From positions 1-64,000 of the forward strand of contig JACFNF010000005.1 in the NCBI GenBank assembly GCA_019454985.1: DNA of 64,000 bases, given 5' to 3'. The notes below the pieces were generated by a model that saw nothing but the letters and a program-made list of their open reading frames with translations, had not been told where the DNA came from and did no database searches. The position numbers and the translations under genes were made by a program. Positions 8,848 through 17,827 of the stretch are shown here, piece after piece. The stretch comes from Bacteroidales bacterium. Its GTDB lineage: Bacteria > Bacteroidota > Bacteroidia > Bacteroidales > F082. Position 1 is the first letter of the stretch; the number at the start of each line of letters is the position of its first letter.

Positions 8848-11571
8848 ATGACAACAAAACGTGCCATTTCATTTGCGACAATCTTTCTCATCCTGATCGC
8901 TGTCTTTGTTTATCGGCCTCGGATGCAGCATCACGAAGCCAAACGTAAGGCCTACGAAAACTGGCTCCATCAGTCTATGCTGAAAATTCCGGCTCCCGAT
9001 GTAAAGCTGAAAGATATCCCTAAGGCCGATCGTCCGGATGTGGCAGCCATTCAAAACTATTTTCAAACCCTTGACCCCGAATTGGGTTATGTGCCAGTGA
9101 AGCGGCAATATTTGGCCTATGAGCAGGCAAAGAAAGCTGAAAATGGAGGCAGAAGAGATTTTACGCTCAATTGGACAGGAACCCGCGCCGAGATGGGTGG
9201 GCGTGTCAGGGCGATGATGTTTGATCCCAACGACCCTCAGCATAAAGCCGTTTTTGCCGGCGGAGTGACGGGAGGTTTGTGGTATAACAGCGATATCACC
9301 AATCTGGCTTCCGACTGGGAATCCATTGGCGACATGATGCCCAATTTTGCCATCAGCTCGCTCTGCTACGACCCCAACGACCCCATGACCATATATGCCG
9401 GAACCGGTGAAGCCCAGACTGCAAGGGTGATTTACCGCCAGTCGTCGGGTTTGGGAATGGGAATCATGAAAAGCACTGATGGCGGTTCTAGCTGGGATTT
9501 AATGCCTTCTACTACCGACTTTTCTTATGTCACGGATGTGAAAATCAGGGTCGAAAATGGCCTGAGTGTGCTTTATGCCGCAGTAGTCTCGGGCGAATAC
9601 GAAGGGAATGTTCATCATAGTCAGCCCTCCGACGGCTTGTATCGTTCAACAGACGGTGGCAACAATTGGCAGCAAGTGCTGCCCGACATCCCCGGACAAG
9701 TCGGAAAACCTTATGCGCCTGCCCATATTGAGATTGCAGCCAACAACCGAATCTTTATCGGAACCATGGAAAACACCGATCTGAAAGGCGGAGCCGTCGT
9801 CCTTTGGTCGGATGCCGGAACACCCGGAAGCTGGACGGCTTATACCCACTACAACACCCTGATACAATCACAAACTTATTATAAGATTCCTGCCCGTACT
9901 TTGGTGGCAGCCTCTCCCTCAAACCCTGAAATTGTATATGCCCAGTTTGCAGCCGGTTACAACGACGGCTTCAATTATTATCGGGGCCAATACATGGCCA
10001 AATCGGTGGACGGCGGCCAAAACTGGAGTCCTGTCAACATTCCGGCAAACGACTGGAGCACCTTGGCCTGGCATGCTTTTGCGTTGAAGGTGGATCCACA
10101 AAATCCCAACCACCTTTTTACCGGCGGATTAGACCTTTGGAAAACGGTCAACGGTGGCCAAAGCTGGACAAAAATCTCCGACTGGACACTGATGTACTAT
10201 GGTGGAGGCGATGAATACGTTCATGCCGACCAACACACAATTCTTTTCCGACCCGGAAATCCGCAACAGGCTATTTTTTCGAGCGATGGCGGCATCTTCC
10301 TCTCGACAAATGCCAACCAAGCGGTTCCTATTTTCACCGAACGAAACCAGGGTTTCAACAGCCTCCAGTTTTATACCTGCGCACTGAATCCTACCGCCGG
10401 AAGCGAACAGTTTGTCGGCGGACTGCAGGACAATGGCAGCCTGAAATTTACGGCCAACACCCTCACTATTAACGATATGGTGAGTGGAGGCGATGGTGCT
10501 TATTGTTTCTGGGATCAAAACGAACCAAATCTGTTCATCACTTCTGTGTATTACAACAGCTATTATATTTTTAAAAATGATGCCTTTTACGACTACGTCA
10601 ATGCCGGAAACGGAACCTTCGTTTCACCGGCCGATTATGACTATCGGTTGAACACTTTGTATGCCAATGCAGTTGATTTTCAGGGACTCAATGCCGGAAC
10701 ACTCATCCGTATCAACGGCATCGGCGGACAATCGGGCCTCAATCAGGTGAATCTTGGCACAGCCAATGTTGTACCGTTTTCCTATGTCGGTGTCTCGCCT
10801 CATTCGCCGGCCGGAACGACCACTTTGATGGTGGGTACACAGTCGGGAAAGCTTTACAAAGTAACAAATGCTCAGTCCGAACCTCAGGTCATCAACATCG
10901 GAAGCTCCAATTTTCCGATTGCCAATATTTCATCCGTGGCCATTGGCGGCTCTGACGACACCCTTTTGGTAACATTCTCAAATTATGGGGTATCATCCGT
11001 TTGGCAAACCTACGATGGTGGTGCAAACTGGATGGAATGTGAAGGGAATCTTCCCGATATGCCCATCCGCTGGGCCATTTATCATCCGAACAACTCGGGG
11101 CAGGCCATGCTGGCCACCGAAACCGGCATCTGGACTACCAATATGTTGCATGAACCTGTTCCGCAATGGGTTCCGGCTTCCGAAGGTATGAGCCATGTAC
11201 GCGTGGATATGCTTCGCCTGCGCCAAAACGACCTCACCGTTATTGCCGCATCACATGGAAGAGGAATGTTTACGGCCAAGTGGGAGGTAGATGTGTACAC
11301 CACGCAAGCAGAAAGACCATTGGCAGAAAACCTACGCACCTTCCCCAATCCGGCAACTGATTTGTTGGCCGTCAGCCTGATTCCGAACGAATCCATGCCT
11401 CTAAGCTATGCTATTTTTGCTGCCAATGGCCAATTGATACAGACAGCTTCCTGTAATCCGGCAGACAAAAACTTGCTGCGTATCAACGTAAGTAGCCTGA
11501 AAAAAGGCAGCTATATCCTTCACCTTCAATACGATGGGAGAGAGCGAGCTCATCGTTTCCTGAAATTATAA
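8848..11571 (+). CDS. Sortilin/BNR-type beta-propeller protein with T9SS sorting domain
   Basis: A 907-residue exported protein. Residues ~5-25 are a hydrophobic signal segment without an obvious cleavage site. Residues ~90-800 contain many BNR/Asp-box units (STDGGxSW, STDGGNNW, SVDGGQNW, TVNGGQSW, TYDGGANW) and GTGEA, the pattern of VPS10/sortilin-like or xyloglucanase-like ten-bladed propellers. The last ~80 residues are a type A sorting domain (FPNPATDLL, then GSYILHL). It is probably a secreted or cell-surface binding protein; hydrolase activity cannot be inferred because Asp-box repeats alone are structural. It is preceded by a good TAnnTTTG promoter and followed after 24 bases by tadA. 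Confidence 0.85.
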   Translation: MTTKRAISFATIFLILIAVFVYRPRMQHHEAKRKAYENWLHQSMLKIPAPDVKLKDIPKADRPDVAAIQNYFQTLDPELGYVPVKRQYLAYEQAKKAENGGRRDFTLNWTGTRAEMGGRVRAMMFDPNDPQHKAVFAGGVTGGLWYNSDITNLASDWESIGDMMPNFAISSLCYDPNDPMTIYAGTGEAQTARVIYRQSSGLGMGIMKSTDGGSSWDLMPSTTDFSYVTDVKIRVENGLSVLYAAVVSGEYEGNVHHSQPSDGLYRSTDGGNNWQQVLPDIPGQVGKPYAPAHIEIAANNRIFIGTMENTDLKGGAVVLWSDAGTPGSWTAYTHYNTLIQSQTYYKIPARTLVAASPSNPEIVYAQFAAGYNDGFNYYRGQYMAKSVDGGQNWSPVNIPANDWSTLAWHAFALKVDPQNPNHLFTGGLDLWKTVNGGQSWTKISDWTLMYYGGGDEYVHADQHTILFRPGNPQQAIFSSDGGIFLSTNANQAVPIFTERNQGFNSLQFYTCALNPTAGSEQFVGGLQDNGSLKFTANTLTINDMVSGGDGAYCFWDQNEPNLFITSVYYNSYYIFKNDAFYDYVNAGNGTFVSPADYDYRLNTLYANAVDFQGLNAGTLIRINGIGGQSGLNQVNLGTANVVPFSYVGVSPHSPAGTTTLMVGTQSGKLYKVTNAQSEPQVINIGSSNFPIANISSVAIGGSDDTLLVTFSNYGVSSVWQTYDGGANWMECEGNLPDMPIRWAIYHPNNSGQAMLATETGIWTTNMLHEPVPQWVPASEGMSHVRVDMLRLRQNDLTVIAASHGRGMFTAKWEVDVYTTQAERPLAENLRTFPNPATDLLAVSLIPNESMPLSYAIFAANGQLIQTASCNPADKNLLRINVSSLKKGSYILHLQYDGRERAHRFLKL

Positions 11572-11595
11572 TAAGCCCTTTAACTTAAAAAAAAG

Positions 11596-12051
11596 ATGAT
11601 TTTCAGTGTGTTTTCCGATGAGCATTTTATGAAAGAGGCTCTCCGCCAGGCTGAAGCTGCCCGCCTAGCAGGCGAAGTGCCGGTGGGTGCTGTGGTGGTT
11701 TGCGGTAATCGCATTGTAGCCCGTGCACATAACCTTACTGAAACCCTGAATGATGTTACTGCTCATGCCGAAATGCTGGCCATCACCGCTGCCGCAAACC
11801 ATCTTGGCGGTAAATATTTAGAAGATTGCACTCTTTATGTCACCCTCGAGCCATGCCTGATGTGTGCCGGCGCACTTCATCATGCGCATATCGGTAAGGT
11901 GGTATGGGGCGCCGATGACCCGAAACGTGGATTTAGCCTGCTCCAAAAACCTGTGCTTCATCCGAAAACAACCATCCAGAAAGGGATAGAAGCTGCAAGT
12001 TGCGAGAAAATCCTCAAAGATTTTTTTATCGAAAGACGAAAAGAGGGTTAA
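11596..12051 (+). CDS. tadA: tRNA-specific adenosine deaminase
   Basis: Converts adenosine 34 to inosine in the anticodon of tRNA-Arg(ACG), which allows wobble decoding. At 151 residues it has the family length. The zinc site is complete: HAE at residues 57-59 (His57 ligand, Glu59 proton shuttle) and PCLMC at 86-90 (Cys87 and Cys90 ligands). The N-terminal PVGAVVV motif is also typical. It lies 24 bases after the BNR gene on the same strand with no recognisable promoter, so it may be read through. It converges with comB. Confidence 0.95.
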   Translation: MIFSVFSDEHFMKEALRQAEAARLAGEVPVGAVVVCGNRIVARAHNLTETLNDVTAHAEMLAITAAANHLGGKYLEDCTLYVTLEPCLMCAGALHHAHIGKVVWGADDPKRGFSLLQKPVLHPKTTIQKGIEAASCEKILKDFFIERRKEG

Positions 12052-12139
12052 GCCAAACCGATTGATGCCGCTTCTCGATGAGCAAATCGTTAAAAAACGG
12101 GATGAAGAATATCAATTTCTTTTGAGAAGGATTGTTTTT

Positions 12140-12862
12140 TTAATCTTTCCATATCATTACGGAACCATCTGTTTGCAGTCTTGGTAAGATGTTGTGAGTG
12201 CCAATTTGGAGGCAATAATTAATGTCATTCTGATAACCAATACTTTTCAAATAATTCAAATGATAGCATGAAGATAGTTTTTCAGCAGGGCTTCCAGCTT
12301 GCAGCGCAAAATTTCGCAGAACCAAACCCAGATCATCAGTTTCGATCTGGGTGTATTTTTCCAGTTCAACAATCAACATTCCGGCACATAAGGCATCATC
12401 GGCCGAAAAACGGTTGTTGGTGCCACTGCACACAATCATCAGGTTCTCAATTTCTTTCAATTTTGTTGCAGCATAAGGCAGGTTGAGCATGGCAAGCAGA
12501 AAAAGGCCGTCGGCTCCATTGCTGTTGCGGATGGCACGCGTTCCGTTGGTGGTTGACAGCACAATATTTTTCCCAAAAACAGTTTCTCTTGAATAGCTGA
12601 AAGGGGAATTACCATGATGAAATCCGGGGATAATCACTCCACCGCGTTCGCCACCAAGCAAGGCATTGGATGGGGGAAAGGTCTTGTGTTTTGCGAATGC
12701 TTCTTCAACACTGAGAACTGGCCAAACGGCTACAGCGCCGTTGGCTAATGCCGTTACAATGACCGAAGTGGCACGAAGCACGTCAACCACTACCACCGTT
12801 TGCCCATGGGTCATAGTGGCATTGATTTCTTGGGCGGTTGAAACGACTTTGATTTTCATCAT
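12140..12862 (-). CDS. comB: Probable 2-phosphosulfolactate phosphatase
   Basis: ComB family, Mg-dependent acid phosphatase that dephosphorylates 2-phosphosulfolactate to sulfolactate (first described in coenzyme M synthesis). At 240 residues it has the family length. Family motifs are present: VVVDVLRATSVI near the N-terminus, GGERGG, PGFHHGNSPFSY, then LSTTNGTRAI. No comA or other coenzyme M genes are visible, so in this organism it may serve sulfolactate or sulfonate metabolism, or act on another substrate. It lies eight bases downstream of the phosphofructokinase gene in an apparent operon. Starts at 12862 or 12859 are both possible. Confidence 0.85.
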   Translation of the reverse strand: MMKIKVVSTAQEINATMTHGQTVVVVDVLRATSVIVTALANGAVAVWPVLSVEEAFAKHKTFPPSNALLGGERGGVIIPGFHHGNSPFSYSRETVFGKNIVLSTTNGTRAIRNSNGADGLFLLAMLNLPYAATKLKEIENLMIVCSGTNNRFSADDALCAGMLIVELEKYTQIETDDLGLVLRNFALQAGSPAEKLSSCYHLNYLKSIGYQNDINYCLQIGTHNILPRLQTDGSVMIWKD

Positions 12863-12870
12863 TCGCCCGA

Positions 12871-13980
12871 TTATGGGTTGTGGAGATCAATGCCAAGCGA
12901 GATGCCTAATCCGGTGGCGGTTTTTACCAATGCGTTGTCGAGTGTTACCAAATTGGGTTTGAGGATGGCATCTTTTAGAGGTACCGAAACAAAATAAGGA
13001 TGTCGGTATGACACCATTTTTCCAAAATCTTTTTTCAGCACCATCTCAAAGGCTTTCACGCCAAACTGGGCCGAAAGCACACGGTCGTAGGCAATGGGGA
13101 CTCCACCGCGTTGTAGATGTCCGAGTACGGTTTCGCGCATATCAGGTTCAAATCCAGCTTCTTTGAGTTCGCGAATGAGCTGTCGGCCAATGCCCCCCAG
13201 ACGAAGGTTTTCGTAGCCGACCTCGGTGCTTTTTTCAAAAACCATCTGACCTTCTTTGCGATGTGCGCCTTCGGAGGCTACCACCACCGCAAAGCCGCGT
13301 CCACGGGTAAACCGTGCTTCGAGCTTGTCCTTCACAATCTGCAAGTCGTATGGGAATTCGGGAATCAAACACACTTCGGCTCCACCGCCAACGGCCGCGT
13401 TCAAGGCAATCCAGCCGGCATAACGCCCCATCACTTCCACCACAAACACACGGTTGTGACTGGCTGCCGTCGTTACAAGTTTATCCACAGCTTCGGTGGC
13501 AATTTCTACTGCTGTCTGAAAACCAAAAGTGGAATCGGTGGACGAGAGGTCGTTGTCAATGGTTTTAGGAACGCCAATCACCGGAAGGCCTTTTTCGTAA
13601 AGAGCTTGTGAGATACGTTGCGAGCCATCGCCACCGATATTGATAACGGCATCAATACCAAGATATTGGATTTTGCGGATCATCTCGTCCGAGCGGTCAA
13701 CACTCGTCCAGCTGCCATCCGGATTTCTCACCGGCCAGGCGAATGGGCCTCCTTTATTGGTTGTTTCGATAATGGTGCCTCCCTGAAAGTGGATGCCTCT
13801 GACAATTTCAGGCGTCAGCACTTTGATTTCGCTGGGTTCCCACAACACTCCGTTAAAAGCTTGTATGCTCCCCAGCACTTCCCAGTCCTTTTCCTGAGAG
13901 GCACGTTTTACTATAGCCCTGATTACGGCGTTTAATCCCGGACAGTCGCCGCCCCCTGTAACAATCAATACCCTTTTCAT
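12871..13980 (-). CDS. pfkA: 6-phosphofructokinase (ATP or PPi donor uncertain)
   Basis: Phosphorylates fructose 6-phosphate in glycolysis. The frame is open to 14073, but the family N-terminus (MKRVLIVTGGGDCPGLNAVI) fixes the start at 13980, giving 369 residues. Motifs: GGGDCPGLN (9-17), INIGGDGS (113-120), PKTIDND (138-144, catalytic Asp142), MGRYAG. Donor-determining positions are mixed: Gly119 (E. coli Gly104 equivalent) suggests ATP, while Lys139 (Gly124 equivalent) is typical of PPi-dependent and some atypical ATP enzymes. A TAnnTTTG promoter lies at 14063-14070 on this strand. The gene is followed after eight bases by comB. Confidence 0.93.
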   Translation of the reverse strand: MKRVLIVTGGGDCPGLNAVIRAIVKRASQEKDWEVLGSIQAFNGVLWEPSEIKVLTPEIVRGIHFQGGTIIETTNKGGPFAWPVRNPDGSWTSVDRSDEMIRKIQYLGIDAVINIGGDGSQRISQALYEKGLPVIGVPKTIDNDLSSTDSTFGFQTAVEIATEAVDKLVTTAASHNRVFVVEVMGRYAGWIALNAAVGGGAEVCLIPEFPYDLQIVKDKLEARFTRGRGFAVVVASEGAHRKEGQMVFEKSTEVGYENLRLGGIGRQLIRELKEAGFEPDMRETVLGHLQRGGVPIAYDRVLSAQFGVKAFEMVLKKDFGKMVSYRHPYFVSVPLKDAILKPNLVTLDNALVKTATGLGISLGIDLHNP

Positions 13981-14062
13981 CTGTGGAGTTTGGGTTAATA
14001 TTTTACAAATCTGATATCTGTCGAACAGTTTTTTGAAGTAACCAACAGAAAGTTTTGTGGCG

Positions 14063-14070
14063 CAAAGATA
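14063..14070 (-). promoter_or_regulatory. TAnnTTTG promoter for pfkA-comB
   Basis: On the minus strand the sequence is TATCTTTG, an exact match to the -7 consensus. It would give a leader of about 75 bases before the pfkA start at 13980. Confidence 0.5.
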
Positions 14071-14153
14071 CATTTCTGATGCGAGGTGGCCAATTGAAAA
14101 GGGTGGGAGTGATCTTCTTTTGAGCGCAAACGATTGTGAAGTGAAAGGGGAAA

Positions 14154-14182
14154 TAAAAAAAGCCTTCCGGTTTCAGAAGGCT
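14154..14182 (-). terminator. Terminator of tRNA-Phe
   Basis: On the minus strand AGCCTTC and GAAGGCT (14161-14182) form a perfect seven-base stem with an eight-base loop followed by six or more Ts. It lies eight bases after the 3' end of the tRNA. Confidence 0.8.
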
Positions 14183-14189
14183 ATTGGGG

Positions 14190-14262
<73 letters not shown>

Positions 14263-14277
14263 TCCTGATTTGGGTTG

Positions 14278-14285
14278 CAAATATA
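14278..14285 (-). promoter_or_regulatory. TAnnTTTG promoter for tRNA-Phe
   Basis: The minus-strand sequence is TATATTTG. It would start transcription a few bases before the tRNA 5' end at 14262. Confidence 0.55.
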
Positions 14286-14346
14286 CAACTTTTCCAAACA
14301 TTCGTAGAAAAACTTAAAAAAAATCCTCGCGAGCCCTCATTCCTAT

Positions 14347-14354
14347 TACCTTTG
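14347..14354 (+). promoter_or_regulatory. TAnnTTTG promoter for the coaX operon
   Basis: TACCTTTG, an exact match to the -7 consensus, 27 bases before the coaX ATG. It is divergent from the tRNA-Phe promoter. Confidence 0.5.
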
Positions 14355-14381
14355 CAGGCCCATAAAAACTTGAAAGCCTTG

Positions 14382-15110
14382 ATGCAACTTGCGGTAGATA
14401 TTGGGAATACTTATTCTAAAGCTGGTCTCTATCAGGACGGTGTGCTGATGAATACCGTGCGTTTTGCGGGTGACGATCCGGCGGCTTTGATCGCATTTAT
14501 TTCAGAAAACGGCACTCCGGCAGCAACCATGCTTTCGGCTGTGCGCCCGGTTTCCAACGAGTTTGTTTCGGCCTTGCAACAAATCTGTCCGGTTCATTTT
14601 CTCAGCCACGAAACACCACTACCCTTTACCATCACCTATGCAAGCCCCGAAAGTTTGGGGCGCGACAGGATTGCCGGTGTTGCAGCCGCTTATGGTCGTT
14701 TCCCGGGGCAAAATGTGTTAGTTGTGGACATGGGGACTTGTATCACCTACGATATATTGAAAGCCGATGGAAGTTGGCCTGGAGGAATCATCAGTCCGGG
14801 AATACGGATGCGCCTGCAAGCCATGCACCATTTCACTGGTCAACTGCCGCTGATAGAACTACCTGATGAAACACCGCTCACCGGAACCACTACTGCACAG
14901 GCATTGGCATCAGGAGCTTTATGTGGCGCCAGAGCCGAAATGAACGGAATCATTGAAGCTTACAAAGCTATTTATGAAGATTTAACAGTACTAATTGGCG
15001 GCGGAGACAATAATTATTTTGATAAAAAGTTAAGAATTAGCATCTTTGCTGCTCCAAACCTCGTCATTGACGGGCTAAAAACGATCATGGATTTTAATAA
15101 TTTACGCTAA
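14382..15110 (+). CDS. coaX: Type III pantothenate kinase
   Basis: Catalyses the first step of coenzyme A synthesis, phosphorylation of pantothenate. The family start MQLAVDIGNTYSKAG fixes the ATG at 14382 (242 residues); the longer open frame upstream runs through the tRNA. Motifs: DIGNT (residues 6-10) of the ASKHA fold, GRDRIAG, VVDMGTCITYD and GGIISPGIRMR, all typical of CoaX. It heads an operon with an outer membrane protein gene starting two bases after its stop, then TPR and lptC genes. Confidence 0.95.
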   Translation: MQLAVDIGNTYSKAGLYQDGVLMNTVRFAGDDPAALIAFISENGTPAATMLSAVRPVSNEFVSALQQICPVHFLSHETPLPFTITYASPESLGRDRIAGVAAAYGRFPGQNVLVVDMGTCITYDILKADGSWPGGIISPGIRMRLQAMHHFTGQLPLIELPDETPLTGTTTAQALASGALCGARAEMNGIIEAYKAIYEDLTVLIGGGDNNYFDKKLRISIFAAPNLVIDGLKTIMDFNNLR

Positions 15111-15111
15111 G

Positions 15112-16389
15112 TTGAAGAAATTCATCCTCTTTCTTTTTGTCTTTGGCATCAGTCTGCCGGAGCTTTTTGCGCAAACCGGTGTTGATTCCCCTTATTCGAG
15201 GTTTGGTATTGGTAATCTGGAAACCCGCGCTCCCAATGCACGATTGCAGGCAATGGGCGGAATAGGAAACGCTATCGGAACTCCCCGTTTCGTGAACCCG
15301 GTAAATCCGGCTTCTTATGACCGTTTTGACTCATTATCGTTCCTTTTCAATGTTGGTTTCAATGCGTCGGCCGTCACATATGTCACCACGAAACAGACCG
15401 AAAATGGCAATGGTGTTGGCATCAACTATTTCTCAGCCGGATTTCCTGTTTTGAAATGGTGGCGAATGGCTGTTGGCCTGCTGCCTACCAGCAATATTGC
15501 CTACAATGTGGTTGTCCCCGGCGTTTCGCCTCAAGGCATCGCGGTGAACAAAAGCTATGAAGGAAGTGGTGGCTTGAATACTCTCTATTTCGGTAACTCA
15601 TTCCGTCTTGCTAATCAATTTTCGGTAGGTGTAAACCTGAACTATAATTTCGGCAGAACCATCACCTCCTCATTCCTTTATTTCCCCGATTCGGTCAATA
15701 TGGCCACTACCAAAGTGGAAAACACCTCCCTTATCAATGATATTTCGTTCAATTATGGCTTGCTTTATACCGCACCGATCAATTCGAACAACTTTTTGCA
15801 CTTTGGTCTCACCTACAGTCAACAGATGAAGCTTGGAGCCACACGCGAATATCTGATCAAAAGCCAGTTCGGCGGGTTACAGGGAAATGTTGCAACTGTG
15901 GTTGATACCATTTTATACAGACCCAAAGAAAATGGGGTTTTGGTAATGCCTCAAAAAGCCGGTATTGGCTTGGCTTATGAGAAAAAAGAAAAACTGTTAA
16001 TCGGTTTTGATTTTAACTGGCAAAACTGGGAAAAATTTGAATTTTTCAATCAGCGCGATTCTCTCAACAACAGTTGGAATATGGCAGCCGGGGCACAATA
16101 TATACCAAATTATTCATCTATCTCTGGCTATTGGAAACGCGTGACCTATCGTGCCGGAGCACGTTATGGTCAAACCTATCTTAAGATTAACGGCGAGCCC
16201 ATCAACGAGTTTGGCATAAGTTTTGGAATCGGTTTACCATTGCCGCGTTCTTTGACAACGGTTGATCTGAGCCTCGAAGCCGGACGAAGAGGTACAACAG
16301 CCAAAAATTTGATTAGAGAATCTTTTGTTAACTTTACCGTGGGTGTTTCAATCTACGAAAGGTGGTTTGTCAAAACAAAGTATAATTAA
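15112..16389 (+). CDS. Outer membrane beta-barrel protein, function unknown
   Basis: A 425-residue protein. Its start appears to be TTG at 15112, because the signal peptide begins immediately (KKFILFLFVFGISL...LFAQ) and no ATG is available. The mature part starts with DSPYSRFGIGNL and contains alternating aromatic and polar strands, repeated glycines and a terminal aromatic segment, as in FadL/OmpP1-like or porin-like barrels. It lies between coaX and a TPR gene, an order I associate with Bacteroidota genomes. A link to envelope biogenesis is inferred from the downstream lptC only. Confidence 0.7.
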   Translation: MKKFILFLFVFGISLPELFAQTGVDSPYSRFGIGNLETRAPNARLQAMGGIGNAIGTPRFVNPVNPASYDRFDSLSFLFNVGFNASAVTYVTTKQTENGNGVGINYFSAGFPVLKWWRMAVGLLPTSNIAYNVVVPGVSPQGIAVNKSYEGSGGLNTLYFGNSFRLANQFSVGVNLNYNFGRTITSSFLYFPDSVNMATTKVENTSLINDISFNYGLLYTAPINSNNFLHFGLTYSQQMKLGATREYLIKSQFGGLQGNVATVVDTILYRPKENGVLVMPQKAGIGLAYEKKEKLLIGFDFNWQNWEKFEFFNQRDSLNNSWNMAAGAQYIPNYSSISGYWKRVTYRAGARYGQTYLKINGEPINEFGISFGIGLPLPRSLTTVDLSLEAGRRGTTAKNLIRESFVNFTVGVSIYERWFVKTKYN

Positions 16390-16417
16390 TTCATTCATCC
16401 TCTTTATCTTTACCATC

Positions 16418-17827
16418 ATGAAACTTAAAGCCTTAACCAAAACACTGATTTTAACATTCGCAGTGTTTGCAGCAATGCAACTTCATGCTGAAACTGATGG
16501 TTTCGACCGTCTGGTTCCTCAGGATAATTTACCAAAATATGGAAAAGACAGTGTTTCGTGTGTAACCAACATTTCACTGTATCGTGAATTCATGAAACAA
16601 TGGAAAGCAAGTGATTACAATTCGCCCGTGATCAAAGAGATCATCGGCCCTTGGAGATGGGTGTTTTTCAACTGTCCACAGGCAAGCGAAAACACTTATG
16701 TGGATGGTGTGAAAATTATGCAATATCGTATTGAGAACGAAAAAAATCCTCAAATTCAGGCAAAACTGATCGATACCTTGATGATGGTTTATGATCAGCG
16801 GATTACTTTTTTCCCCAATCATTACAAAACAGGTAAATCGCAGGAAGGCGCCATCCTTGGTCGCAAAGGCGTTGATTTGTCAACCTATGATCAGGAACGT
16901 TATGAAGATGCTTACAATATCCTGAAACGCTCGATGGAGCTTGATGGCGAAGATACTGACGGAACAGTGCTGATTTATTATTTCCGCTCGGTGATTAAAA
17001 TGGCCCGCAAAGCTAAACTTGACAGCTCGATGATTGTGGATGCCTACGATCAGGTGATTGACATTTTGGATCATAACATCAACAAACTGACCAAAGCCGG
17101 CGATACCAAATGGGTTGAAAACTACAAGAATTTTAAAGGTAATATTGATGCTACTTTCGAGCCTTTTGCCCAATGCTCCGACCTCATCAGGATTTATTCG
17201 GTCAAGATGGAGAAAAACTCCAATGACACCGATCTGCTTAAAAAAATCACCAGTTTGCTCGACCGTCGCAATTGTCAGGACGATCCGCTATATCTCAAAG
17301 CCAGTCAACAGTTACATAAACTTGAGCCAAGCCCTGAGTCGGCCTACAACATTGGAAGGCTGCTCGTGAAAGATGAAAAATACAATCAGGCCATTCCTTA
17401 TTTTGAAGAAGCTACTAAGTCGGAAGATGTGGACAAAGCCCAAGGCGCTTATAAACTGTTGGCCGAAACCCTACGTGCCATGCGTAATTATCCTCGTGCA
17501 AAACAGATGGCTCTTAAAGCATTAGAACTGAAGCCCGAAGATGGAAGGCCGTATATCATCATCGGTGACTTATATGCCGCAAGTGCGAAGGATTGTGGCA
17601 ACAACGAATTCACCTCGCGGGTGGCTTATTGGGCTGCAGTGGATAAATATATGCAGGCCAAACGAGTTGATGATAGCCAAACAGAAATAGCCAACCGGCT
17701 GATTGCCACTTATTCGGCTTACTTCCCCACCAAAGAATCTATCTTCTTCAATGGGTACGAAGAGGGCAACCCCTACACTATCGAATGTTGGTTTAAAGAA
17801 GAAACCATCGTTAGGGCAGCGAAGTAA
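16418..17827 (+). CDS. Secreted tetratricopeptide-repeat protein
   Basis: A 469-residue protein from the ATG at 16418. The signal peptide is MKLKALTKTLILTFAVFAAM...LHA; the open frame upstream overlaps the previous gene and is not used. Residues ~70-200 are helical. Residues ~320-420 contain clear TPR units (SPESAYNIGRLLVKDEKYNQ, KLLAETLRAMRNYPRAKQMA, ALELKPEDGRPYIIIGDLYA). It is probably periplasmic and acts as a protein-interaction scaffold. It shares one base with lptC (TAATG), so translation is coupled and a role in envelope assembly is plausible. Confidence 0.75.
   Translation: MKLKALTKTLILTFAVFAAMQLHAETDGFDRLVPQDNLPKYGKDSVSCVTNISLYREFMKQWKASDYNSPVIKEIIGPWRWVFFNCPQASENTYVDGVKIMQYRIENEKNPQIQAKLIDTLMMVYDQRITFFPNHYKTGKSQEGAILGRKGVDLSTYDQERYEDAYNILKRSMELDGEDTDGTVLIYYFRSVIKMARKAKLDSSMIVDAYDQVIDILDHNINKLTKAGDTKWVENYKNFKGNIDATFEPFAQCSDLIRIYSVKMEKNSNDTDLLKKITSLLDRRNCQDDPLYLKASQQLHKLEPSPESAYNIGRLLVKDEKYNQAIPYFEEATKSEDVDKAQGAYKLLAETLRAMRNYPRAKQMALKALELKPEDGRPYIIIGDLYAASAKDCGNNEFTSRVAYWAAVDKYMQAKRVDDSQTEIANRLIATYSAYFPTKESIFFNGYEEGNPYTIECWFKEETIVRAAK

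Noticed and set aside
13117..13611. 164-residue open frame opposite phosphofructokinase
   Set aside because: Shadow of pfkA; no recognisable features.
13981..14073. Extended N-terminus of phosphofructokinase
   Set aside because: It overlaps the predicted promoter and has no family similarity; MKRVLIVTGG at 13980 is the conserved start.
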